DNA from: Diphasiastrum complanatum
Taxonomy: Eukaryota > Streptophyta > Lycopodiopsida > Lycopodiales > Lycopodiaceae
Direction of reading: 5' to 3'
Assembly (NCBI GenBank): GCA_029204225.1
Contig: CM055107.1
Coordinates: 23,889,391 to 23,953,390 of the forward strand
Length of the DNA stretch: 64,000 nt
A program made the translations under genes and the position numbers. Positions 54,181 through 64,000 of this stretch are shown piece after piece; position 1 is the first letter of the stretch, and each line of letters starts with the position of its first letter. The notes under the pieces were generated by a model that searched no databases, was not told where the DNA came from, and saw only the letters and a list, made by a program, of their open reading frames with translations.

Positions 54181-54191
54181 GTGAGGAGGAG
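54181..54191 (+). other. Copia polypurine tract
   Basis: gtgaggaggag lies two bases after the RNase H stop and directly before the LTR start TGTGGAAAA at 54192. This is the expected primer site for plus-strand synthesis. Confidence 0.82.
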
Positions 54192-55053
54192 TGTGGAAAA
54201 TTGTCACTTCTCACTTGACATTGTTTATTGTAAATAAAGATCAATCATTAGAACAATGTTGATGGTCTGATTTCACACGTGTGGAGCCTGTTCTCACGTG
54301 TGAAAGAAAGTACTTTTCATACTTGTATATATCTAATTTGATTTTGTATCAATCTAGTTAGTGTAAACATGATATGACTAGTTTTTAGTCAAGTTGACTA
54401 GCCACCTAGAAATTAGCTTTTCCTTGTGTGCATGAGTAAATGCTTCCACATGGCAAGTGGATGTTCACACGTGTGTATAGAGTTCTAGAAGATAAGAGTT
54501 GACCATTTTCCTTAGATCCTATTTTGTAGGGAATATTCCTATATTCTAGGAGACTAGCTCTTTGGATTTTAGCCATATTCTAGAAGGTCAACTTTGGATA
54601 AGGATCAAGGATGGATCAAATGGATAGATCTGAGTGATGTGGCACTCTTCACACGTGTGAAGACCTACTGGACTATACCAGACTCGTGGATGTACTTGAT
54701 CCATAAAAGGATCATCATTTTGCTAATGAGATTGATGAGACTTTTGCATTCTACACTTTTGTGAGATTTCTAGTCATTAGAATTGTGATTTCTATGAATG
54801 ATTGCTATCAAGAACTATAGTACTTGTTGTTTCAGGTGCAGGCCGTACTGTTGTGGATAGTACTCCACACGTGTGAGTCTGCTCTCACTAATTTATGATG
54901 TGTTGATCCATTGCTCTTGCTTAAATCTAAGTGTAGTGAATCTAGATCAAGATCTAATGTGTAGAACTTGATAGATCCATTGATTAAGCAACCAATAACT
55001 CTCTATGATTGTTAAGTACAATCATTATTGTCCTAAAAACTGAAATTTTATCA
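54192..55053 (+). repeat. 3' LTR of the intron copia, 862 bp
   Basis: Begins TGTGGAAAATTG after the polypurine tract and ends TTTTATCA. It carries several CACACGTGTG-type palindromes (54275, 54469, 54650, 54868). Its last 341 bp are nearly identical to 49601-49938. It is immediately followed by ggtatcagagc, an LTR-to-PBS junction, which is not expected after a 3' LTR. Confidence 0.9.
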
Positions 55054-55064
55054 GGTATCAGAGC
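55054..55064 (+). other. Primer-binding site following the 3' LTR
   Basis: ggtatcagagc follows the LTR end TATCA directly. With the preceding base it matches the copia PBS more closely than the one at 49939. Downstream sequence (55065 onward) is not the leader found at 49950-50532, so it comes from another, deleted element copy. Confidence 0.75.
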
Positions 55065-56620
55065 GGGTTCATAGGTTGCATGATTAACACTCATAGCCTC
55101 TACATCCTGAAGATTATTATGCATATTGGAAGGTAGGCAGATGGGCGATTTTGTTCCAGCAAATGGGAGTCTCTGAAGGGTCCATGTTTAAGCAGATTGG
55201 GTGCACTTTACAATGTCTTTGTGAGCAGGTTTGATGCAGATTTATTGGTACATTTTCCAAGCAGCAAGGAGGTGCACATTTCTAGGCATGGGCGCAGATT
55301 TCTCCTTCACTATAGGCGGATTTTCACCTATTTTGGACGCTTTTTCTGACAGTATTAGTCGCTGGTTTTTTGCTGGCAGGTCACTGTTTTTCAAACTTTT
55401 TTCAGTGCTGGAAATTAGTGGGGTGGTGGATTTTCTTCAAAAGCTTGGATGCTATTCTATTCTACAAACTTCTTTGAGTGTATAGGGTGCATTTTGAATC
55501 CTTAGTATACTTAATAATCTGCTCTTTCCAATTCTTCCTTCATAAGTCGTTTATGATTGATTCATGTGTATTTGTTGTCCATACTTGTTTGCAAATGCAA
55601 ACATTTATGGGTGTAAATTTAAGTGATGAATTGGATTCTTATTGAATCTTGTGTAACTTTTTGGGTGATCTCTAAAAGAGGGACAGATCTGAAATTTGTG
55701 TTTTTGGCACAAATTATGGTTGTCTACCCCTTAGAATCATGTTGGGAATCTATTTCTTGAAGAATGAGAAGTTTCCTACCATTTTCAAGTTACATTTTTG
55801 AGAATTCATCACGCTGGAATCTGTTCTCTTTTATAGAGTTGGCTTTTTAGATCGGTTCTATGATCATCTTTACATAGAGAATTGTGCACCAATAATGTTG
55901 GCCTTTTTGCCATGTGTTAAATCTTTATTCTGATGTGATAATCTTGTTGGGAAGAGTGCATTTTGGATCTTATTCTTGTGAATAGGGAGAGTTAAAATAT
56001 TAGTGATTTTTTCCTTGTCATACATTTAATTTCCTATTTAAAATTTGGATACCAATGAGCATTCTTAATCCTATAAGACAGGTACGCATCATGGGAGAGA
56101 AATTGGTGGAACGCAATTCCATTGTTTGATTTGTTAGCAGTTACCTTGGAGTGAGCTTTGCTGGAGCACTTATGGTTGGGGTAATGTTTCTTTTTCTACA
56201 TAATATACGTGAACAAAAACCTTGAATCCATAATCCAAGGCAAAGCAGAATTTTAAGTGATAACACTGAATGGAAGTTGGAGCAAGTTTCTGAAGAAGAG
56301 TGCTAAACCAGTTAGCCAGAGTTGTGTTATGAGCCTCAGCTCAACCTATGTTTTGTTGGTGCCTTTATCGATTTAGGTATACATGATAAGCAAAAACGAG
56401 GATGTTGGCCGCGCATCTGTGATAATTTGACCGATAATAAGAGCAGGGAGAGGCTGTTCGTTTAGAACCATATGTTGATCTTCCTGTGGAGTATCAATCT
56501 CTGTTGTTGAGCCTTCTTCTACTCTGGAGGTGCAACTCGGATGGAAGTTCTATCATCAGAGTAGATCCATCTACATTGTTCTCTTATCTTCAGGTTTTTG
56601 TGGTGCATTGATAAGCTGAC
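55065..56620. other. Intronic DNA without supported genes
   Basis: The first part may be leader of a second copia. After that I see AT-rich sequence without coding motifs. The small frame at 55231-55485 is Phe/Ser-rich and has no family features. Confidence 0.4.
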
Positions 56621-56960
56621 TGTTACGAGCTCGTAACCAGTGCCGAACCCTAGGGAACACAGATAGGTCAGATACCACAGTCAGGGTCGTGTCCAGTGTA
56701 CATGACCAACATGGCAAGACAGTGTGAGTAGTGTGCCCCAGCACGGTCCATAGCCATGGCGGGCCTAACACAGCCTAGGGACCCTGTCAGCAGGATAGGG
56801 CCCCCAGTTGGGTCCCGACGTGCAGTCGGCCACGTCAGTGCCACGTGGCCGACACTTGGCAGTAGCATGCTACCAGTCCTCACACTGGGCTAGGAGGGGC
56901 TTACTCTATATCAGGGAGTAGACAAGGTTGGGTGGATCAGTTAGTGTTTGCCCTACTGTG
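56621..56960. other. GC-rich palindromic block, LTR-like
   Basis: It starts tgttacgagctcgtaac, in which gttacgagctcgtaac (56622-56637) is a perfect 16-bp palindrome. gtcggccacgt (56825-56835) and acgtggccgac (56843-56853) form a perfect 11-bp stem with a 7-base loop. GC content is well above the flanks. TGTT at the start and the ctctatatc near 56906 suggest an LTR beginning, but no partner or PBS was found. Confidence 0.45.
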
Positions 56961-57289
56961 GTGTTAGGATCCATTACACTGACTAGGTGGTTCACTGAAG
57001 CTGTTGATGGGTGCTGATGCTACTACTGTTGTTGCTGCTTGAAGGGAGGAACCAAAGGAGTAGGGGTTTGAAGCCTTACTTGACTTGACCACCGTGTCTG
57101 ATGTTTGAAGCTGAGGTTGAATTCATTTATTAAAAATTTTGAGCATTTGTAAGCTCTATTTGAGTGGATGCTGTTGTAAAGAATATTACTTCTGAAGTGT
57201 GAAACCTGGGAACTTTTAGAGCCCCCAAAGTTCATGAAGGCAAAATTGGGTTTTGTTATCTGGTTGGCCATTGGATTTGAGACAGACTA

Positions 57290-57655
57290 CCCGGAGTACC
57301 TGAAGGTTCTGTTATAGAGGAGGAACAAGATCCTATTTGGTCTAAGCAAGTTACCCTGGGCACGACAGACTGAAGACAATTTTCTTGGCTGGTGTTTTTT
57401 GGAGTACTGCAGTTTCTTCCCTATGCTTCGAGAAAGTATTATATTCTTTATGGATTGAGAGATTCTAACTGGCAGTTGAGCGCAAATCTCTTGCTGCTTG
57501 GGAATCTATTTTTTGATTGACTTATTCTTTACAGGTAATTTTGACAAACTCATTGAAAGTGAGAAAAAGTCACTAAGTGCAGAGTTTGAGATGAAGGATC
57601 TCGGGGACCTACACTACTACTTGGGAATTGAGGTCTGGAGACAAAACAAGAACCT
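57290..57655 (+). pseudogene. Copia RT fragment
   Basis: At 57535-57650 the plus strand reads FTGNFDKLIESEKKSLSAEF, EMKDLGDLHYYLGIEVWRQN, the segment just after the catalytic YVDD in copia RT. Weaker similarity (ILFGLSKLPWARQ versus the usual LYGLKQAPRAW) lies near 57320-57360. The rest of pol is absent and a polypurine tract with an LTR start follows within 50 bp. This is an internally deleted copy. Confidence 0.75.
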
Positions 57656-57698
57656 TTGATGGGAGTAAAGCAAAGTTAAATTTGTCATTAAGGGAGAG

Positions 57699-57906
57699 TG
57701 TTAGAAGTCACTATTTGTCCTATTTGTCCTTTAAAGGAGATTCCTCTGTTGATGCTCTGACTGCGAAGTTGAGGTACCAGAAGGTACACCCTGGACGGCT
57801 GTCAAGGGTCTTCAGAGTTTATTTCCTCCGTGGGTGGAATCTTCTCCAGAGATAGTACGACGAGTACAGAGCTTTCTCCAGGCTTGGATTGGAGATAAGT
57901 GTAACA
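57699..57906 (+). repeat. Probable short copia 3' LTR
   Basis: A polypurine tract (aagggagag at 57690-57698) is followed by TGTTAGAAGTCAC. Imperfect inverted ends TGTTA and TAACA (57902-57906) would define about 208 bp. The right end is uncertain. Confidence 0.5.
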
Positions 57907-60558
57907 ATGGTAGGCATAAAAATGGGATTTTAACATAACAATCAAGTCACTAATTCTAAAACCAAGTTATAAATCTCTAGAGTAGGATCTTTTATATTTC
58001 TTCTATGCAAGCAAACAAGGGTATCGAAATGAGAACGAGCGGTTTGCATCCAGCCTTTTTCTAGAGATTGAGTTGTTTTGGAGCTTCTCTAGTGTATTGA
58101 GTGCCCTGAGCACAAGTTCTATATTGCATGCTCAATAGAACGAGAAGGACTAGAAGGAGATTTTTTGTGAAAACATAACCAAAAATTAGAGCGTATTCGT
58201 GATTTTCTATTCACTTTCATTCCTTTCAGTACTCTCATTCCCTTATGAAACAAAATCATCTTAGATGATGAAAGGAAAATAAAGATATAGTATGTTTCAT
58301 TTGGTCTCATGGTTGCTTTGGGAGATTTTTTTCATCTTGGATCTATAGTTTCCTAACAATTCAGAATTAGCCAATTTTGAACCAATTGGGTTGCCATTCT
58401 CTAGCAAAAAGAATAGTTGGTTTAGGGTGTATCAATACAAATTTCAACTTGCACATTCACATTGATGTCAGAATATAGTGTTATGTGTATACTCAATACT
58501 TATTATTATCACTTGACAAGAAGGTTGCTTATAGGTTATATAGGCAAATAGTTGCTTGATAGTTTAGGGTCTGGTCAAATAAACGCCAACCCAAAAATGC
58601 CAACGATCATACATTTATTGCTATTTGTATGCAGAATACTTAGTATTGTTGCTTGGCAGGGTGACAACAATGCTACACAAACTGACTAGCTTTTGTAAAT
58701 GAGGACAAGAGAAGTAGTTAGCCACCCTAGTTTGCTTATGGTTCATCTACCAAAGCGTGTCAATCATAGTTTTAAGAACCGTTGTTTCCTAGGGTTTTAG
58801 AAACACGTTCTCTAAATTTCTTGTTTCCCCATGATGGGAAATAAGGTGGGGAAACACCATTTCCCCACATGGGAAATGCGTCGTTTTCCCTCCCCAAAAA
58901 CAAAAAGTAAAAGAGAGCAAAAAGGAAAGCTATATGTGGGGAATGAGTTTCCCTAATGGGAAAACTCGTCTTCCCATGACACGAGCATCTTGCTTCAGGG
59001 TCGAATTTCCTACGGACCCATGGGCTTGTAAGAAACCCATTTTAAAAATCTGAACTGCTTTTGGGCTGAGCCTCGACTTCTTCATGCTGTGTGAGTGCTA
59101 CTTCTCAATGAACTTGCTCCTTCATGCTAAACCATTTGTCCTCCACCAAGCCACGAGAGTTTTCCTCCATGCTCTTGCTCTTGGAGATCTCCCCAGCCCT
59201 CTTCATTGTGTGCATTCAAGGTTTTGTTGCTCTCTTCAAGTTTACAACCTTCTTGTTTTACGACAGCCCTAACCCTCTCCCTCCATTTTATCTTGGTTAT
59301 CCTTCTTTCTAGCTCCATTCCTCTTGAGCTTTGGTGCGTTCTCTTGCTATTTTCCATAACAAGGAGGGCTATATGCAAAAATTAGAGTTAGCCTTGGCAT
59401 GTTTCTTTAGGTTCTTTGAAGGTCAACATTTTAGAAATTTCTTTCTTGTTCCTTGTGCCTCTTTTCTCTTGCAATTTGTCTTCGTTTCCCCATCCCTTAA
59501 ATAAATCCATCTCCCACTTATTGCACCTATTCTTACCATTTGACTTATGTGGATGCTTTTTTAAATTATAGAGGTTATTTTCTCCTACCTTTTTCTCCAT
59601 ACATCCATAAAAAGAAATTTTATGGATGAGGACGTTTGGCTACGTGATTAAGTTTGATTGAAATTCATGTGTACGTTTGTTACTCAAATTTGAAAAGTTC
59701 ATTAGTTCTAATATGTTTTTGATTATTTGTGTTACAAGTATCAAATGGATGAATTTCATTGAGATTTTAATTTTGTCAAACTTTGTGTTCTAGCAAAGTA
59801 TTCACCATAATGTGATGACATGTTGTTTCTTGTGTCATGTATTCTGTTTCTTGTTTCTCACTTTTTGGGGGTCTGCCCAAAACTATGCTTCATCGCCAAC
59901 ACAATTTGACTAACCTAGGGCCCATAAAAAAAATTCAGACTGACACTTCAATATTAGGTGAATCAAATTCAATAACTTCTTTGTAAATGTCCTAACAATG
60001 AAGCTCATCCAAGATTTTGACCATTTCGTTAGGGATTTTCATGGTACAAGGAGTTGCACAAAGGTTCTAACTTCTCACAATATATAGAGTGCCCTTTAAC
60101 TCGTAAATGGGACCAATCCCATAACTTGGAATCACATGGACATCATTCTAGTGTAAGTAGTGTTTTTTCCTATTTGTCATTCCAATCAAGTAAATAAGGT
60201 ACATTAGTTATTGCCTTTTGTCTCTATAACTTCTATTATTGAAATTTGTGCCGTTTTTAAAGTCACAACTTTTGAGTTACATAAGATAATTTTTGTTGTG
60301 TGGAATTAGACATTTCAACTTGACATTTTGGTTTTTCTAGAACTTTTGCAATTGTGCTTTGGTTCAATCATAATATTCTAGTTGGCCTGATGAGTATCTA
60401 GTTTAGTGAAAGATTTACAGTGTTTTTGGCTTTGGATAGGTTTCCACGTTGGACTCAACCTTCTAATAAATTGTGAAGATGGCAAATTTCTAGTTTTAAT
60501 TTGAACTCATGAGGTAAACACATCTATAATGTATGCTAGTTTGATTCTTTTTTTGCAG
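57907..60558. other. Intronic DNA with small foldbacks
   Basis: No gene is supported. Three short inverted repeats of GGGAAA/TTTCCC type lie at 58824-58841, 58848-58866 and 58945-58967. Other small frames (59084-59600) overlap on both strands and show no motifs. The stretch ends in a polypyrimidine tract and splice acceptor at 60545-60558. Confidence 0.5.
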
Positions 60559-60659
60559 GACTATTTTGTCGGACCCAAGAGCGCATGAGAGCCAAAAATC
60601 CGAGGCCTCCTTACTTCTTGTACAACTGTAGCACACGACGCCTTTATGGGGTATTTGAG
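60559..60659 (+). CDS. DCD-domain (B2/N-rich protein type) gene, exon 2
   Basis: The acceptor ttttttgcag ends at 60558 and the donor gag/gtatgt follows 60659. The exon supplies two bases to complete the split codon 48 (Gly), then 33 codons: LFCRTQERMRAKNPRPPYFL, then YNCSTRRLYGVFE. This aligns without gaps to the middle of the DCD domain, where the family shows (F/L)-G-L-P ... P-L-F-L-(Y/F)-N-Y-(S/T)-T-x-x-L-H-G-I-F-E. The FGLP motif is weak here (GLFCR), a point against full function. No candidate third exon (the usual A-A-S-x-G-G continuation) was seen before the window end. Confidence 0.75.
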
Positions 60660-61500
60660 GTATGTTGATTTCCTTTTACATTGTGCAACTTGGTATGCTA
60701 CAATTAGGTGCCTTTGCACTTTTGATTCATAAATGCTTGAAAATTCGTATTCTTCTCAAGTTGTTGTGCTAGGACTTAGGAAGATAATGGTTGAGGTGCT
60801 CGAAGACTATACTGCTTATTAGCATAATTTCGTCACACACAAATATTATTTTTTAGAAATTTATTAGAAATGTTGTTTTTTAAGCTAAATCCCTCATAGT
60901 TTGTAAGTCCTTAAAAACACTCAAAAAACTAGTGTTTTGTAGCATGTTAGACATGGGCATCCCTAGCAGTTTTTTGCCTAAGAATTTTTGCCCTAGTTGA
61001 AACTACTGTACAACCATGGAGCTTGCTCGAACACGTATCCATGTTATAGTCAATTGAGGGTTAATATAGGCACGACTTATATGGTACGCAGACCATTTAC
61101 AAGTTCAAGTGGACATCTCTTAAGTTCTCTAACCCTGACTCTAACTCTGAACAATTTCAGATATCTAAATCAAACCTTCATTAATGGCAGTGGGTTTACG
61201 ATCTACAAATCGAATAATACCATCCCTGTAGATCATCCGTTTTCCATTTGTTAAAGCTTCCTGTACAGTGTATTGCCTTTTTCCGTTCTTGAACCTGAAT
61301 GAAAGTAAGGTCTTCATCCAAGTATATCTTGGTATCCCGTAGCATAGATCCCTTACGTAGCACTTCACGACGATGAGATATAGATGTGAAGCATATGACA
61401 AGAGTAATATGACAAGAGTATCTGGATCCTTCTTAGGCCACCATGCAGTATCCACACCTTTGTTATGTGCTATAGACTCTCTTCCAAAAACTTCTTAGCT
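60660..61500. other. No supported gene
   Basis: This would be the second intron of the DCD gene. A minus-strand frame at 61165-61455 (MDTAWWPKKDPDTLVILLLS) has no recognised features. The region leads into a minus-strand copia LTR. Confidence 0.4.
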
Positions 61501-61509
61501 TCGCCAACA

Positions 61510-61914
61510 ATATCATGGGAATTCCGTAGGAAAGCAAGAGTCAAGTCACCAAGATCTAGTTATCAATCTCCACAAGTAACAAGAGAGAAGAGGCTGGGCG
61601 CCCAACTCTAAGAGCGAGAGAGAGTGAGAAAACAACACCAAGAGCAATGCTTAGCCAAACTGAAAAAATGTGACACAATAAGCCAATATGTACTCTACCT
61701 ACTTACTGACTGTAGGGCAAAAGTCAAGATAGGGCCCCTAAACCAAATTAGATAAGGACCTATGAGTCAGTACATGCCCAAAATTGGGTCCAACTGAACT
61801 TAAGACAAACTTAAGATGGCCTAAATAACTAAATACCCATGGTTACACAAATCTTGACCTTTTGGGTCAAAGTAACCTATGGACTAACTTTAGCATAGTC
61901 ATTTATTTCTAACA
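61510..61914 (-). repeat. 3' LTR of the right-edge copia (far end approximate)
   Basis: On the minus strand, pol is followed by a purine tract (taaggaggg) and TGTTAGAAATAAATG, the LTR start at 61914. The LTR's other end is not clear; tgggaattcc near 61518 is a possible TG end, giving about 400 bp. Confidence 0.5.
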
Positions 61915-61959
61915 CCCTCCTTAAATGACAATGTAGAAAAACTGAAATCTTCACTATGT

Positions 61960-63990
61960 AATAAAACCACCACGTGGTATTAAATTTAAAGCTTTGCATA
62001 AAGCTTCAAATCTCACTCTAGGCAATGCCTTAGTGAAGAGGTCTGCAATATTATCCTGTGTAGGACAATACTCAAGTAAAATGTCGCCATCATGAAGTCT
62101 CTCCTGAACAAAGTGATAATGGATCTCGATGTGCTTCGTCCTTGCACGACATCAATCTGTTGCTCATTACTTCTCGTAATAATAATATCATCAACATAAA
62201 GTAAAATAATGATGATATAATTTGAAGTATGCTTGACATAAAGAGTAGATTCGCTAGGACTATTAGTAAACTCACGATCACAAAAGTAGGCGTGTATCTT
62301 TTGATACCACATCCTCGGGGCTTGCTTCAGTCCATAAAGTGCCTTCTTGAGAAGACAAACTTTATTTTCTTGGCCTTCAACCAAAAAACCATCAGGTTGT
62401 TGAAGGTACACTTCCTCATTGAGATCACCATTGAGGAATGCTGTCTTTATGTCAAGTTGTCGCAAACGCCAACCAAAATGGGCAGCCAAAGAGGTTACTT
62501 CCCTCACGGTAGTCATCCAAGCAGTAGGAGAAAAAGTCTCCTCATAATCAATCCGCTTTTGCTGAGCATAGCCTTTGGCAATAAGTCTTGCCTTGTACCT
62601 TTCAATGGTACCATCTGCCTTATACTTGATTTGTATATCCATTTAAAACCAATTGCCTTCTTCCCATGAGGAAGATCAACAAGAACCCAAATCTGGTTCT
62701 TCATGAGTGAGTCATACTCATCTTGCATCGCATCCTCCCAACATTTTACTCCCTTAGTCTGCTCATAGAAAACAGGTTCTTCCGCAACATCTCCATGAGA
62801 TGTAAGAGCAAAATCTGAAAAATCAGCATAGTCCACTGATTTTGTAGAGGCACATGTCTTTCCATCATAAAATGAACTGACTTTTCTGTCCCACAAAGTC
62901 GACAACAGCCACTGTGGGACTGCTTTGGGCTGTCCAACAACGATGTCTCTTCTTGCAATTTGCTGTCCAAGATCTTCCGACACTGCACTTGGTTGTCCAA
63001 GATCTTCCAAAACTAATCTTTGCTGTCCAACCGTTCCTGCAGGCTGATTTTGAGCAACAATGGGCGGTTCTTGAAGAACATTAGGCTCTAAACTTGATGA
63101 GGTGTTGGGCAGTTCGAAACTGGTTGATTGCTGCCCCTTATCTCCAGAAATAGAGGATGGTACCAAATCTGGAAAAACTTCAACATTCACACTATGTGGG
63201 TTGTCCCCCTTCAAGATATGAGATGGGGCCATATCTAATGAATTCTTTTCATCAAAATGCACATCACGACTAACAATAATCTTGTTAGTGCTCAAATTGA
63301 ACAGCCTATAGCCTTTGCTTTCACTACTATAGTCAACAAAAATGCATTTAACTCCTTTATCCTCAAGCTTTGTACGAAGTTTATCCGGAACAAAAGCACA
63401 AGCCGTACAATCAAAAATGCGAAAGTGAAAGATTGAAGGCTTCTTCCCATACCAAACTTCATAAGGAGTTAATACTTTCAACGCTTTAGTAGGACAACGA
63501 TTGCTTATGTATGCTGCCGTTATAACCGCTTCAACCCAAAACTTGTAAGGCAGCCCCTTTGCTTTGAGCATGCAACGGGCTGTCTCCATAAGTGTGCAAT
63601 TCTTTCGCTCGGCAACACCATTTTGTTGAGGCGTATAGGGAGTTGTCATTTGATGTAGAATTCCCTTCTCTCGAAGAAATGCACCGAACGTACTCTTGAT
63701 GTATTCCCCTCGGTGCGTAGGGTCTTCAAAGAATGCCCAAACTGATTTTCCAGCATTGCTAGAAAATCTTTGAAATGTTGAAAAACTTCAGATTTAGCCT
63801 TCATAGGATAGATCCATGTAAAACGGGAAAAGTCATCAATGAAAGTCACAAAATAGATGCACTTTCCAATGGATTCGGTCCTCATTGGACCACAAACATC
63901 ACTATGAACCAAATCAAATTTATCAAAAACCCTTATAGTTCCGTCAATTGGAAAAGGTTTCCTTTGAAACTTTCCAAGTATGCACCCCTC
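61960..63990 (-). pseudogene. Copia integrase-RT with deleted RNase H
   Basis: From the right edge: CEGCILGKFQRKPFP (zinc domain end), FDLVHSDVCGPM (first Asp), VTFIDDFSRFTWIY. A frameshift falls at the second-Asp segment (LRTEGNTSRV, 63730-63650), then PYTPQQNGVAERKNCTLMET (Glu context), FWVEAVITAAYISNRCPTKA and FLRIFDC-like C-terminus with VSRDVHFDEKNS. A linker precedes WEDAMQDEYDSLMKNQIWVL. After a frameshift near 62645, RT continues: YKADGTIERYKARLIAKGYA, KTAFLNGDLNEEVYLQQPDG, KALYGLKQAPRMWYQKIHAY and the catalytic YVDD (LLYVDDIIITRSN, about 62190). Near 62150 it jumps to the end of RNase H (TKHIEIHYHFVQERL, NIADLFTKALPRVRFEAL), so most of RNase H is deleted. Frames are long and little decayed, suggesting a younger copy. 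Confidence 0.93.
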
Positions 63991-64000
63991 GCATACATGC

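Larger units (their letters stand above)
47405..60558 (+). other. 13,154-bp intron of the DCD-domain gene
   Basis: The intron is bounded by donor gtgcgtg (47405) and acceptor ttctttttttgcag ending at 60558. It joins two phase-compatible halves of a conserved domain. It holds a tandem duplication (47669-47912), a copia element (49601-55053), a palindromic GC-rich block (about 56621-56960), a plus-strand copia RT fragment with a short LTR (57290-57906) and a cluster of small foldbacks (58824-58967). All copia parts in it are in the sense orientation of the gene. Confidence 0.65.

Noticed and set aside
59084-59600. Several 60-80 codon ORFs on both strands near 59.1-59.6 kb
   Set aside because: They overlap each other in a stretch of intron without motifs; codon pattern and composition give no support.
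61165-61455. 96-codon minus-strand ORF as a gene or third DCD exon
   Set aside because: It is on the wrong strand for the DCD gene, lacks any known motif, and lies next to an LTR.
1-64000. CRISPR array, bacterial operon or phage system
   Set aside because: Tandem repeats present have no regular unique spacers or cas genes. Retroelement content, splice sites and composition show a plant nuclear genome.

Overview
This window reads as intergenic and intronic DNA from a large, repeat-rich plant genome. It is AT-rich and dominated by broken LTR retrotransposons of the Ty1/copia class. Several carry the plant-type primer-binding site TGGTATCAGAGC, complementary to initiator tRNA-Met, or its remains. 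A Tat-like Ty3/gypsy element, a chromodomain gypsy tail and a CACTA transposase fossil are also present. The one host gene I can support has an intron of about 13 kb carrying a copia element. That style is best known from gymnosperms, but other large plant genomes such as ferns fit too; the organism is inferred only.

Layout: 1-5 kb holds a CACTA (TNP2-type) transposase remnant and a minus-strand copia RT/RNase H fragment. 5-7.2 kb has a solo LTR end with PBS, an unrecognised 174-codon ORF, a family of GATATCGG...CGCG repeats, and a small ORF opening with the histone H3 tail sequence. 8.4-15.3 kb is a nest: minus-strand copia INT-RT-RH with a tandem array in its LTR, a plus-strand copia RNase H tail, a minus-strand gypsy gag with LTR, and a copia gag-protease piece with a (CT)31 tract. 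15.6-16.3 kb is an unrecognised plus-strand coding fossil. 16.3-22.7 kb is one minus-strand copia (gag to integrase, 837-bp 5' LTR) lying inside an older one. 22.7-26.4 kb has no gene I can support. 26.4-27.8 kb is another minus-strand copia.

27.8-37.5 kb is a 5'-truncated plus-strand Tat-like gypsy element: gag zinc finger, protease, RT, RNase H, integrase, a 25-bp minisatellite, two extra ORFs and a 686-bp 3' LTR. 38-45 kb has a chromodomain remnant with LTR, copia fragments and tandem duplications.

46-60.7 kb holds the host gene. A CT-rich putative leader and two phase-compatible exons (47263-47404, 60559-60659) encode the N-terminal part of a DCD (Development and Cell Death) domain protein of the B2/N-rich-protein type. 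Its intron contains a recognisable copia (49601-55053) with an internally deleted integrase. 61.5-64 kb is a comparatively young minus-strand copia, internally deleted and running off the right edge.

Most coding capacity is mobile-element gag and pol, and all copies seen are broken. Only the DCD exons look like a host gene under constraint. The rest is best read as layered insertion, internal deletion and C-to-T decay.
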